Shown here: positions 44,381-51,804 of the stretch, piece after piece
How the letters are laid out: each line of letters opens with the position of its first letter
Numbering within the stretch: the first letter of the stretch is position 1
NCBI RefSeq assembly: GCF_018614585.1
Contig: NZ_JAGGOI010000019.1
Coordinates: forward strand, 1 to 64,000
Length of the DNA stretch: 64,000 nucleotides
Source: Streptomyces sp. ISL-1
GTDB lineage: Bacteria > Actinomycetota > Actinomycetes > Streptomycetales > Streptomycetaceae
Direction: 5' to 3'
The notes under the pieces: generated by a model
Database searches by the model: none
Seen by the model: the letters and a program-made list of their open reading frames with translations, nothing else
What the model was told of the DNA's origin: nothing
Program-made: the position numbers and the translations under genes

Positions 44381-44465
44381 CCTGGCACAGACCCCGGTGC
44401 GGAGGGCGGCAACCGCCGTCCTCCGCACCATCACCGAAATACCCACACAACCCGAAGAGGTTTCG

Positions 44466-44777
44466 ATGAGTGCCCAATTGATGCTGGTAGCGGCCAACTT
44501 GCCTGCTGGCGTGGTCAACCAGAGCCAGAAGCTGACCTTGATGAAGATGTGCGATTCCGCCGACGACGAGACCTGCAAGGCCAATCCCGCTCTGGCGGGC
44601 CTGGCCGCGTGGGCGGGAGTCTCGGAAACGCGGGCGGCGAGCATCGTCACTGAGCTGGTCGCCAAGGGGCTCGTGGAACGCATCGAGACGGACAGGGCCG
44701 GCCCTACGGCCGAGTACCGGGTGTTCCCCCTCGGCGTGCCTGTCATGCCCGGCTGCGGCGACAAGGCCCTGTCATGA
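44466..44777 (+). CDS. Small HTH protein, duplicate of the initiator N-terminus
   Basis: The 103-residue protein is nearly the same as the first 95 residues of the following gene, including the long shared stretch around NQSQKL-L-LMKMCDSADDET. The winged helix is PALAGLAAWAGVSETRAASI. Even the DNA is almost identical, so the pair arose by a recent tandem duplication. It may act as a DNA-binding competitor or co-factor of the initiator. GAGG lies 8 bases upstream of ATG 44466; its stop overlaps the next ATG. Confidence 0.65.
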   Translation: MSAQLMLVAANLPAGVVNQSQKLTLMKMCDSADDETCKANPALAGLAAWAGVSETRAASIVTELVAKGLVERIETDRAGPTAEYRVFPLGVPVMPGCGDKALS

Positions 44778-45697
44778 GCATTCACTTGATGGTGGCGGCG
44801 GGCTATCTGCCCGCTGGTGTGGTCAATCAGAGCCAGAAGCTGGCCTTGATGAAGATGTGCGATTCCGCCGACGACGAGACCCGCAGGTCCCGGCCGGGGC
44901 TGGCGCGTCTGGCCGCGTGGGTAGGGGTGTCGGACAAGCGGGCGGTGACCATCGTGACCGAGCTGGTCGCCAAGGGGCTCGTGGAACGCATCGAGACGGG
45001 CAGGGCCGGCCGCGCGGCCGAGTACCGCGTGTTCCCCCTCGGCGTACCGCCAGTCCCGGCCAAGGACGAGTTGCAATCCCGCAGGGAGTTGGAGCAGGCC
45101 GCGCCGAAGAACCCGCGCAAGGCACGCCTCGGAATCAAGCGTGCCGCACCGTCGAAACCCGCCATGACCCACGAGGACATTGAAGCGCGCACAGCTCCGC
45201 GCACCCCACACGGACCGGAGCAGGGCAGCGGCCCAGGGTTTCACCCGCGAAACCCTGATGAGGACTCCCTCAGGGTTCCACCGGTGGAACCCCGAGGGTT
45301 CCACGAGTGGAACCCCGGGGGTTTCACCGGTGAAACCCCTTCCTTCCTTTGTCCTTCCTCTGTCCTTCCTTTCCCCCCTACCCCCATGGCTGACGCCGCG
45401 GGGGAGCCGAACGCGGAGGCCGGTGAGCAGCCGCCGACCGGCTGTTCCAAGCACCCGCAGCCGGTCGGCAACTGCCGGGGGTGCGGCACCAACCCGCGGG
45501 CCGGTCGTGAACAGGCCAGGCGCAAGGCCGCCGAGAACGAGCACGCCTCGCAGCAGCAGTGGCTGAGGGAGTTTCTCGCCGAGCAGGAGCGCCGGGTTGC
45601 CGAGGCGGACCCGGCAGCGTTGGCGATGGCCCGTCAGCGCACGAAGGATCTGGCCCGCAGGGGGCGCACGCCCCCATCCAACTCAGCTGAGAGATAG
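44774..45697 (+). CDS. Lambda-O-like replication initiator containing its own iterons
   Basis: The 307-residue protein starts with a winged-HTH domain (LARLAAWVGVSDKRAVTIVT) shared with the preceding gene. Its middle is a low-complexity segment (residues 155-190) encoded by four palindromic iterons, and its C-terminus has CSKHPQPVGNCRGCGTNPRA (zinc-like) and a basic helix. In lambda, the O gene has the origin inside it in the same way. It would bind the iterons and recruit a host or phage helicase; no helicase loader gene was identified. ATGA overlap with the upstream gene. Confidence 0.65.
   Translation: MSIHLMVAAGYLPAGVVNQSQKLALMKMCDSADDETRRSRPGLARLAAWVGVSDKRAVTIVTELVAKGLVERIETGRAGRAAEYRVFPLGVPPVPAKDELQSRRELEQAAPKNPRKARLGIKRAAPSKPAMTHEDIEARTAPRTPHGPEQGSGPGFHPRNPDEDSLRVPPVEPRGFHEWNPGGFTGETPSFLCPSSVLPFPPTPMADAAGEPNAEAGEQPPTGCSKHPQPVGNCRGCGTNPRAGREQARRKAAENEHASQQQWLREFLAEQERRVAEADPAALAMARQRTKDLARRGRTPPSNSAER
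45236..45338 (+). repeat. Four palindromic iterons, probable phage replication origin
   Basis: Four 20-bp iterons share GGGTTYCAC-NN-GTGRAACCC: 45236-45255 (arm GGGTTTC), 45273-45292 (GGGTTCCACCGGTGGAACCC, perfect palindrome), 45296-45315 (9-bp arms), 45319-45338 (GGGTTTCACCGGTGAAACCC, perfect). Starts are spaced 37, 23 and 23 bp. They are followed by about 48 nearly purine-free bases (45338-45385). This is the layout of lambda ori: iterons inside the initiator gene plus a strand-biased tract, where melting could begin. Confidence 0.7.
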
Positions 45698-45719
45698 GCC
45701 ATTTGCAAGATCACAAACA

Positions 45720-45752
45720 TTGACGCCCCGGTGTATACGATTAAGATATAAG
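45720..45752 (+). promoter_or_regulatory. Early promoter copy 2 (ACGATTAAGATATAA)
   Basis: TTGACG (45720-45725) and TAAGAT (45742-45747) are 16 bases apart, within the GCGAWTAAGATAWAA element. It stands in an AT-rich gap after the initiator gene and before ATG 45797. A short dyad (TTCGAAAC...GTTTCGAA-like, 45759-45774) follows and could be a regulator site. Confidence 0.75.
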
Positions 45753-45796
45753 GACAAGTTCGAAACCCCTTCGAACCCGAACCTCTTGGAGCTCTC

Positions 45797-46075
45797 ATGG
45801 CCATCGCGACTCTCGGCCCCGCCGCCTACGTCGTCATCGGCGAAGTCATCCACGGCCCGCACGCCACACCCGTCCTCGCCGAGGGGCTGTTCTGCTCCAT
45901 CGAGTGTGCCGCCGACGGGGTGCGCGAGCTGACCACTTCGATCGGCGAGCGTGAGCGCGGCTCGGCGTTCGTCCTCTGGCACAAGGGCCGCCCCGTCGGC
46001 TGCTCCGTCACCCGCGGCGGGCAAATGTGGGTGGTGCAGGTCCTCGCCTCGCACGAACTGCCCACCGCAGGCTGA
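45797..46075 (+). CDS. Small phage protein, unknown function
   Basis: The 92-residue protein has a beta-rich pattern with a CSIECA motif (LFCSIECAADGVRELTTSIG) and ends SVTRGGQMWVVQVLASHELP. No family is recognised. It uses the CTCTTGGAG leader before ATG 45797 and lies 50 bases after promoter copy 2. Confidence 0.55.
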   Translation: MAIATLGPAAYVVIGEVIHGPHATPVLAEGLFCSIECAADGVRELTTSIGERERGSAFVLWHKGRPVGCSVTRGGQMWVVQVLASHELPTAG

Positions 46076-46080
46076 ACGCA

Positions 46081-46133
46081 CACCTAGAGATAGGTGACAT
46101 TTTTCAATGGCGGGCGCCCGATGGGCGCCCGCC
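46081..46133. promoter_or_regulatory. Dyad, TGACATTTTT element copy 2 and 11-bp hairpin
   Basis: CACCTA-GAGA-TAGGTG (46081-46096) is a perfect dyad overlapping GATAGGTGACATTTTTCAAT (46089-46108), the second copy of the repeated element. A stem of GGCGGGCGCCC (46109-46119) with 46123-46133 follows immediately. Next comes CTCTTGGAGAGA (46144-46155) and ATG 46159. The dense arrangement suggests promoter, operator and attenuator in 70 bases. Confidence 0.6.
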
Positions 46134-46158
46134 TGCCCCACCGCTCTTGGAGAGAGAC

Positions 46159-46764
46159 ATGACCATCGCGGCACTGCCCGACCACAACAACCTCACCGAC
46201 CCGCTGTGGCTGAAGCTGTTCCACGGCTACCGCCACGTCATCACCCCCCTGCGCCACAACGGCTGGACCACCGACGTCGACCTGGACGGCCGTATCCGCG
46301 CCGACCTCGGCGACGGCACCGAGCTGGTCATCGCCGCAACACACGAGCTGCCCACCGATCCCAGCGAGGTGGACGGCTGGACGGTGCGGCGCCAGAACAT
46401 CGACGACCCTGGCGTGCACACCGCCCTGTACGACTCCACCCCCGACGGCCCTCAGAGCCACCACGGCACCAGCCTCACCCCGATGTTCGCGCGCATCGAC
46501 GAGCTGAACGTCCCCAAGGCCACGACGCGGCTGATCGTCTCGGCCACGCACACCGCCCCCTACGGCGCCAACCACAACCAGACCGGCGGCATCGAGGCGC
46601 CCGGAACGGCCGTGGCGCGCTTCTTCGAGTGGTCCCGGCGCCTGGTCACCGCCGAGGGCTACCGCAAGGTGTGGGAGCGCCCGGAGCGGGACGGCCTTCC
46701 GCTGGCGCTGTTCGAGCGCGTCGGCCACATCACCACTGTCCGCATCACGCGCAGCGATGACTGA
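46159..46764 (+). CDS. Phage early protein, unknown function
   Basis: The 201-residue protein is beta-rich (LRHNGWTTDVDLDGRIRADL, GTELVIAATHELP) with a C-terminal helix (TAVARFFEWSRRLVTAEGYR). No domain is recognised. The start is well supported by the leader CTCTTGGAGAGA. Confidence 0.55.
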   Translation: MTIAALPDHNNLTDPLWLKLFHGYRHVITPLRHNGWTTDVDLDGRIRADLGDGTELVIAATHELPTDPSEVDGWTVRRQNIDDPGVHTALYDSTPDGPQSHHGTSLTPMFARIDELNVPKATTRLIVSATHTAPYGANHNQTGGIEAPGTAVARFFEWSRRLVTAEGYRKVWERPERDGLPLALFERVGHITTVRITRSDD

Positions 46765-46806
46765 CCGGCCGCGCCGCGCCCCGCGCCCCACCGGGGGCAT
46801 GGGCCG

Positions 46807-46914
46807 GTGATCTGGCTGCTGATCGCTTGCCTCCTCGGCCTCGCGGCGTTCACCGCCCTCGGGATCGAGGACAGCCGCCACCACCGCGCGTTACGCGCAC
46901 CCGACGAATCCTGA
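46807..46914 (+). CDS. Very small membrane protein
   Basis: This 35-residue frame (IWLLIACLLGLAAFTALGIE, then a charged DSRHHRALRAPDES tail) is a single transmembrane helix with a basic C-terminus. GTG 46807 has a GGGGG-type site upstream. It fills the only gap between the previous gene and the methyltransferase hairpin and could be a membrane-targeted phage peptide. Confidence 0.4.
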   Translation: MIWLLIACLLGLAAFTALGIEDSRHHRALRAPDES

Positions 46915-46918
46915 CCAC

Positions 46919-46952
46919 GGCCGCCCGGCCCGCTCTACCGGGCCGGGCGGCC
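46919..46952. terminator. 14-bp stem-loop before the methyltransferase gene
   Basis: GGCCGCCCGGCCCG (46919-46932) pairs perfectly with 46939-46952 around a six-base loop. CTTGGAGACC and TTG 46975 follow. It is among the longest stems of the early-region set. Confidence 0.65.
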
Positions 46953-46974
46953 CCGCAACTTGGAGACCACCGAC

Positions 46975-48474
46975 TTGCCCCGCGCCATATCCCTGCTCTG
47001 TGGAGCAGGCGGAGACGCCACCGGCCTGAAGGAAGCCGGATACGAGCCGATCCTCGGCATCAACCACTGGCAACCCGCCGTCGATACATTCGCGCTCAAC
47101 CACCCCACCGCCGCCGCGCGCTGCGCCGACATCCAGAACTACCCCATGCGCTGGCTGCCGCAGGCCCTCATCTTGTGGGCCAGTGTCATCTGCACCGAGA
47201 TCAGCCCCGCCGGCGGCAAGAAGCGCCAGGCTGACCCCGCGCAGGAAGCCCTCTTCGAGGAAGAGGAGCAGTGGCGGGAGCTGCCGCCGGAAGCCTTCGA
47301 GCAGACCCGGGTGACCGCGTGGTGCGTGCTGCGCGCCGCCGAGGCCAAACGGTTCCCCTGCGTGGTCGTCGAGAACGTGGTGGAGTTCATCACCGACTGG
47401 ATCTTGTTCCCCGAGTGGATCAGGGCCATGAAGAAGCTGGGCTACCGCGTCCAGATCGTCTCGGTGTCCTCCGCGCACGTCGGCTCGGTGACCAACCCGT
47501 ACGCGCCGCAGTGGCGCGACAGGATTTACGTAGTTTTCACCCTGACCGGTGTGCGCCGTCCCGACTTGAGCCCGCGTCCGCTCGCGTACTGCGTCGAGTG
47601 CGGCCAGGACGTGAAGGCCCGGCAGAGCTGGCGGAATTCGAAGGTCCGCGTCGGCAAGTACCAGCAGCAGTACGACTACCGGTGCCCCCACACGCGCTGC
47701 GGCCACGCCCTGGTGGAGCCGTACGTGCGTCCCGCGTCCGACGTGATCATGTGGGACGACATCGGCCAGCGCATCGGCGACCGCACCCGGCCGCTGGTGC
47801 CGAACACGATGAAGAGGATCGGCGCGGGACTGGAGAAGTTTCCCTACCGGCCCAGCGTCATCACCCTCACCCACGGCAAGGACGGCACAGACCGGGCGTT
47901 CTCCCCGCACGACCGTCCGCTGCCCACCCGCACCGCGAAGCTGGGTGAAGCCCTGCTGGTGCCGGTCGGCGGCTCGTGGAACGACACCCCGACCTGGGTC
48001 GACGCTCCCATGCGCACCCGCATGACCCGCGAGAGCGAAGCCCTGGTCACGGTCGATCCGGCCCCGTTCATTGTGGAGTTCCGCAACAACTGCGATGCGG
48101 CGCCGGTGGACAACCCGCTCAGCACCCTGAGCACGGCCCGCCACCACGGCCTGGTGGTGCCCGACGGCGTGGCTCGCGACCGGGCCCGCAACACGCTGGT
48201 CATCCCGTACCGCAAGAGCGCCCCAAAGACGGCGGCCGAGCCCCTGCACACCCTGGCCACCCGTGACTCGGCGGCCCTGGTGCGCACCGCGCCCGCCATC
48301 GAGGACTGCTTCTTCCGCATGTTGCAGCCCCGCGAGCAGCTCTCGGCGCAGCGGTTCCCCGAGACGTACCAGGTCGTCGGCTCCAAGGCCGCCCAGACCA
48401 TGCAGGCCGGCAACGCCGTGAGCGTCAACGTCGCCCGCTGGATCGGCGAACGCCTCAAGCCCGTCCTGGCCTGA
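46975..48474 (+). CDS. DNA (cytosine-5) methyltransferase with variant motif IV
   Basis: The 499-residue enzyme shows motif I (SLLCGAGGDATGL), motif VI (VVVENVVEF), motif VIII-like WRDRIYVVF, and motif X (GNAVSVNVARWI). Motif IV reads ICTEISPAGG rather than PC-x-S-P, so the catalytic Cys is kept but the Pro is Ile. A C4 zinc pattern (CVECGQDVK, RCPHTRCG) is inserted. It would protect phage DNA or alter host sites. TTG 46975 is chosen because CTTGGAGACC precedes it and conserved sequence begins there. Confidence 0.75.
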   Translation: MPRAISLLCGAGGDATGLKEAGYEPILGINHWQPAVDTFALNHPTAAARCADIQNYPMRWLPQALILWASVICTEISPAGGKKRQADPAQEALFEEEEQWRELPPEAFEQTRVTAWCVLRAAEAKRFPCVVVENVVEFITDWILFPEWIRAMKKLGYRVQIVSVSSAHVGSVTNPYAPQWRDRIYVVFTLTGVRRPDLSPRPLAYCVECGQDVKARQSWRNSKVRVGKYQQQYDYRCPHTRCGHALVEPYVRPASDVIMWDDIGQRIGDRTRPLVPNTMKRIGAGLEKFPYRPSVITLTHGKDGTDRAFSPHDRPLPTRTAKLGEALLVPVGGSWNDTPTWVDAPMRTRMTRESEALVTVDPAPFIVEFRNNCDAAPVDNPLSTLSTARHHGLVVPDGVARDRARNTLVIPYRKSAPKTAAEPLHTLATRDSAALVRTAPAIEDCFFRMLQPREQLSAQRFPETYQVVGSKAAQTMQAGNAVSVNVARWIGERLKPVLA

Positions 48475-48501
48475 CCCCCGAAGAAGAAGGAGAACACCCT
48501 C

Positions 48502-49224
48502 ATGTCCCCTGCCACGGCCGATCACCTGGCCATCCTCGCCCAACAGCGCGACGCGCTCGACGCCGAGCGGCGGCGCATCGGGAAGGCGCACTGCCTGGCC
48601 GTCCTCGACCACATCGCCGCTCAGATCCGCGCCCTGTGCCCGGAGGCCGTCTACGTCACCTTCGCCTACTACGGCAACACACGGACCCTGGACGTGCACG
48701 GAGTGCTCGGCGCACAGCCCAGCCCGCTGGGCACCTGCCCCGAACTGTGGGACGGCAGCAACGAGGAGCACCCGCTCGCCGGCATCACCGAGGAGATCGA
48801 ACTCGACGTGCAAAGCGCGCTCGCGCCGTACGACTCCCCGGCCTGGGCCACGGTCAGGCGCAACACGGCGAGCGACGGCAACAGCTGGCTGCTGGAGCTG
48901 CCCCCGCCCGACCGCGCCGCGCGCATCGCCCAACTGGTGCACGAGCACCACCCCGAGGCCACCGCCATCATCGTGGACGGACACAGCGCCGGGGGCCGCA
49001 TCATCGAGATCGTCGAAGGCACCGCCGAGGACGGCACCCAGAACCTCACCACCCAGCGCCGCTGGACGGGCGAATGCGACGACGTCCTCACGCGGCTGGT
49101 GGGCCAGCTCTTCGCCATACCGGCCCTGGCTGGCCGCCACCTCACTCCGCTCTACGACTACCGGCACCCCTACGGCACCAGCAGCGATCTCGTACGCCTG
49201 ATGACGCTGCCGCCGACCGCGTAG
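48502..49224 (+). CDS. Phage early protein, unknown function
   Basis: The 240-residue protein starts with a coiled helix (LAILAQQRDALDAERRRIGK) and is alpha/beta afterwards (AVYVTFAYYGNTRTLDVHGV, ATAIIVDGHSAGGRIIEIVE). The GHSAGG string resembles a hydrolase elbow, but the surrounding pattern does not support that assignment. AAGGAGAA precedes the ATG. Confidence 0.5.
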   Translation: MSPATADHLAILAQQRDALDAERRRIGKAHCLAVLDHIAAQIRALCPEAVYVTFAYYGNTRTLDVHGVLGAQPSPLGTCPELWDGSNEEHPLAGITEEIELDVQSALAPYDSPAWATVRRNTASDGNSWLLELPPPDRAARIAQLVHEHHPEATAIIVDGHSAGGRIIEIVEGTAEDGTQNLTTQRRWTGECDDVLTRLVGQLFAIPALAGRHLTPLYDYRHPYGTSSDLVRLMTLPPTA

Positions 49225-49247
49225 CCGCCGTTGCCGGAGAGCATCTG

Positions 49248-49655
49248 ATGAGCGGCACCTGGTGGATCGGCGAGGCACCGTGCGCGGGGGACACGCGCTT
49301 CACCCCCGACGACGCGACTGCGGACTCGCTCAGGACGCCGCAGACACGAGCCCTCCTGGTCGTGTGCCAGGAGTGCCCGTTCCGATCGCGGTGCATCGCC
49401 CTGGTCATGCCGCGCCGCTCCCGCTTCGACGGGATCTGCGGGGGACGCCTGTGGCTGGACGGCAAGATCCGCGACACCTGCAAAGGCGCTCATTCCGACG
49501 AACTCGAGGAAGGCAGCGCCCCCATCACCCATGGCACCCAGGCCGGAGCCCGCACCCACAACCGGCGCGGGGAACCAGCCTGCTCCCTGTGCCGGGAAGC
49601 GGGGCGGCTCGCCCAAGCCCGCCGACGCGAGCAGAAGCGAGCGCCCCGCACCTGA
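49248..49655 (+). CDS. WhiB-family iron-sulfur transcription factor with C-terminal Cys module
   Basis: The 135-residue protein has the WhiB pattern: an N-terminal Cys (APCAGD), VVCQECPFRSRCIALVM (Cys-x2-Cys-x5-Cys) and the turn DGICGGRLWL, where GIWGG is usual. Four cysteines should bind a 4Fe-4S cluster sensitive to redox or nitric oxide. A C-terminal extension (HGTQAGARTHNRRGEPACSL, then CREA) adds a CxxC. Phage WhiB proteins act on host sigma factors. ATG 49248 follows GGAGAG. Confidence 0.75.
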   Translation: MSGTWWIGEAPCAGDTRFTPDDATADSLRTPQTRALLVVCQECPFRSRCIALVMPRRSRFDGICGGRLWLDGKIRDTCKGAHSDELEEGSAPITHGTQAGARTHNRRGEPACSLCREAGRLAQARRREQKRAPRT

Positions 49656-49688
49656 CTCCCACACACCCAACACGCCCCTAGGAGCGAC

Positions 49689-50483
49689 ATGTTCACCATC
49701 GAGGCGGTCAGGCTGGCCGCCATCCTCGACAAGGTCACCCCACATCGCCCGGCCGGACCCGACATGGACCACCTGGACGTGGTCGTCCTCGACTGCACCC
49801 GGCGCTGGCTGCACGCCGCCGCCGGTGGAGACCGCACGCTGGCGGTCGCCCGCACCCGTGTGGACGGCGCCGCGCACTGGATAGCACCCGTGGCCTTCGA
49901 CGAGATCTCGGCCCTGCGCGGCTGGCTGGAGTCCTCCCGCCACGTCCGGGTGGAGAACATGCTGGACAGCGGCCTTCCCCGGCTGCGTTTTTCCGAAGGC
50001 GCGGCGCAGATCACGGTGCCGATCGCCACGTATGCGGCCGACTTGCCCTGGCGCGAGCTGCTGCGCGCCGAGGCCCAGCCGACCTCGTACGCTCGCGCTG
50101 CCGTCCGGCTGAGCGCGGCCGACCTCGCCCTGTGGGAGCACGCCGGCGAGGAGGTCGACATCCGTCACGGCGCCATGCGGGCGGCACTCGTGGTCAGGGG
50201 GACCAACTTCATCGGCTTGCAGATGCCGCGGCCCGGCGCCCGCGAGGGAGAGGCACTGGCCGGATGGGCTGCCTCGCTGCGGGCGCAATGCTTCCTGCAC
50301 GAGGGCGTGTCCTACGAGGTCGGAGCCCGCTACGCCGACCGGTTCGGGTGCCAGTGGCTGATGCCCGCGCGGCCCGCGCCCGGCGAGGAGCCGGTCGTCG
50401 TGCTGGCGGACCGCTCCGGCGTCGTCCTCCCGCTGACCGCCGTGCTCGCGGTCGGCGGAAGCCTGCTGCGCCTCCCGGCGTAA
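49689..50483 (+). CDS. DNA polymerase sliding-clamp-like protein (tentative)
   Basis: The 264-residue protein resembles the repeated fold of beta clamps in strand pattern: VRLAAILDKVTPHRPAGPDM, AFDEISALRGWLESSRHVRV and LRFSEGAAQITVPIATYAAD (compare the DnaN domain end), then a second similar half. Phage and actinobacterial clamp-like proteins are divergent, so this remains a guess. CCTAGGAGCGAC precedes the ATG. Confidence 0.35.
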   Translation: MFTIEAVRLAAILDKVTPHRPAGPDMDHLDVVVLDCTRRWLHAAAGGDRTLAVARTRVDGAAHWIAPVAFDEISALRGWLESSRHVRVENMLDSGLPRLRFSEGAAQITVPIATYAADLPWRELLRAEAQPTSYARAAVRLSAADLALWEHAGEEVDIRHGAMRAALVVRGTNFIGLQMPRPGAREGEALAGWAASLRAQCFLHEGVSYEVGARYADRFGCQWLMPARPAPGEEPVVVLADRSGVVLPLTAVLAVGGSLLRLPA

Positions 50484-50495
50484 GCAAGGCCGCGA

Positions 50496-50515
50496 TATAG
50501 ATGACATTTTTGAAA
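50496..50515. promoter_or_regulatory. Repeated TGACATTTTTGAAA element, copy 3
   Basis: TATAGATGACATTTTTGAAA, third copy of the repeated element, lies between the clamp-like gene and the HU gene. It also begins an open frame with ATG 50501, but the ribosome site GAGAGGAA and HU similarity start at GTG 50669, so the element is read as regulatory DNA. Confidence 0.55.
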
Positions 50516-50668
50516 CTGGCAGTGTTGATCGCTGGCGGCGGAGAAGACCCGCATTCCGGTGCCGGGCCCGACGGCGACTCCGGCATCGGCCTCAACCCGC
50601 TCCCGGCCGCATGGCGCGCCCCGACCCGCACTCCCGACCCGTACTGCGCACGAAGTGAGAGGAACACT

Positions 50669-51001
50669 GTGAACAAGGCCCAGCTCATCGAAGCCGTCGC
50701 CGCCAAGACCGGTGGCCGTGCCCAAGCGACCCTCGCGGTAGAGACCGTGCTCGACGTCATCGTGCGCACCGTCGCCGCCGGTGAGGCGGTCTCGGTCACC
50801 GGGTTCGGCACCCTCGTGCCCAAGGCCAGCCCGGCCCGCGTTGGGCGCAACCCGCAGACCGGTGACGAGGTGAAGGTGCCCGCCTCCCGCGTCATCAGGT
50901 TCCGGCCCGGCACGCGTTTCCGTGACCTCGTCTCAAGCCGCTCCCCCATGCCCGCCTTCGGCAACTGCATCCAGAAGGCCCCCAAGACGCCCCGCCCGTA
51001 A
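50669..51001 (+). CDS. HU/IHF-family DNA-binding protein
   Basis: The 110-residue protein has the HU body and arm: MNKAQLIEAVAAKTGGRAQA, VTGFGTLVPKASPARVGRNP, GDEVKVPASRVIRFRPGTRF. It would bend and compact DNA, and phage HU homologues can help packaging, replication or transposition. The C-terminus adds 20 residues not typical of HU. GTG 50669 is set by GAGAGGAA 6 bases upstream. Confidence 0.85.
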   Translation: MNKAQLIEAVAAKTGGRAQATLAVETVLDVIVRTVAAGEAVSVTGFGTLVPKASPARVGRNPQTGDEVKVPASRVIRFRPGTRFRDLVSSRSPMPAFGNCIQKAPKTPRP

Positions 51002-51014
51002 CCGCCGCACACCA

Positions 51015-51046
51015 GGTGCCGCCCCAGCCTGTGCTGGGGCGGCACC
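51015..51046. terminator. 14-bp stem-loop after the HU gene
   Basis: GGTGCCGCCCCAGC (51015-51028), loop CTGT and its complement (51033-51046) make a perfect stem, 16 bases before the next ATG. It follows the HU gene closely and would stabilise or terminate that message. Confidence 0.65.
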
Positions 51047-51061
51047 GCCGAAGGAACCAAG

Positions 51062-51658
51062 ATGCATCACCCTGTGGGAACCGAGATAGAAGCCACCGCG
51101 AAGTGGCTGGAGGAACACGCCGCGCCCGGCGCCGCCACCGTCCTGCGCCGCGTCGCCCGCCAGCGCGACCAGGCCCGCGCACAGCTGTCGGCCTACCGTC
51201 GCACCACCGCCAACCGTTACCGCCTGGCGTGGCACTCCGCTCGTCAGCGCGCTCGCGAAGCCAACGCGACTGCCGAGCGGCTGGCCCAGGTGGCCAACGG
51301 CATGCAGGAGTTGCTAGGGGAGGACGTGCGCCGTCTTATGGCGCTCAACGAGGAGCACACCCGTACCAACGCGATGCTGCGCACGGACATGGCGCGCCTT
51401 CAGGTCTTGGCCGAGCGCGCCGGATGGGTGCCCGATTCGGAGGCGCGGCGTATGTGGCGCTGGCGCGAAGGCTGGTGGGAGCTGGCCTACCGCAAGAAGA
51501 ACAGTAAGGACGGGTACCACGACAGCGGCTGGTACCTCTGGGGCCCTGCGGAGAGCTACTTCGGCGAGTGGGTCGCGCAGCTCAAGGTGCCCGCGATGAC
51601 GGAGGCCGACCGGCTCATCACCAAGCACCTGGCTGCCGTGGCGGAGGCGAAGCGGTGA
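51062..51658 (+). CDS. Phage early protein with coiled coil, unknown function
   Basis: The 198-residue protein contains an N-terminal helical arm rich in Arg/Ala (RVARQRDQARAQLSAYRRTT), and a Trp-rich C-terminal part (MWRWREGWWELAYRKKNSKD, WYLWGPAESYFGEWVAQLKV). The fold is not recognised. AAGGAACC lies before the ATG. It overlaps a small gene by 4 bases. Confidence 0.5.
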   Translation: MHHPVGTEIEATAKWLEEHAAPGAATVLRRVARQRDQARAQLSAYRRTTANRYRLAWHSARQRAREANATAERLAQVANGMQELLGEDVRRLMALNEEHTRTNAMLRTDMARLQVLAERAGWVPDSEARRMWRWREGWWELAYRKKNSKDGYHDSGWYLWGPAESYFGEWVAQLKVPAMTEADRLITKHLAAVAEAKR

Positions 51659-51804
51659 CCGCCCAGCTCGAACTGACCTGCGCCGCGCGGCTGCGGCCCG
51701 AGCTGGCCGAGGAATACGCGGACTTGGAGCGCGAGATGGGCGAACCGTTCCGCCGCGACTTGGCGATGGCCGAGGTCATCGATCGCGCAGGGACAGCCGC
51801 ATGA
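51655..51804 (+). CDS. Small phage protein
   Basis: This 49-residue frame (TAQLELTCAARLRPELAEEY...MAEVIDRAGTAA) starts at GTG 51655 overlapping the previous stop (GTGA) and ends overlapping the resolvase ATG. The chain of 4-base overlaps on both sides supports real translation. No function is known. Confidence 0.5.
   Translation: MTAQLELTCAARLRPELAEEYADLEREMGEPFRRDLAMAEVIDRAGTAA

Noticed and set aside
48502..49224. Alpha/beta hydrolase (GHSAGG string)
   Set aside because: The nucleophile-elbow-like string stands alone; no oxyanion strand, catalytic acid or His pattern fits around it.
46891..49278. Minus-strand frame of 795 codons opposite the methyltransferase gene
   Set aside because: Shadow frame: Arg/Gly-rich, no motifs, while the plus strand has C5-methyltransferase motifs.
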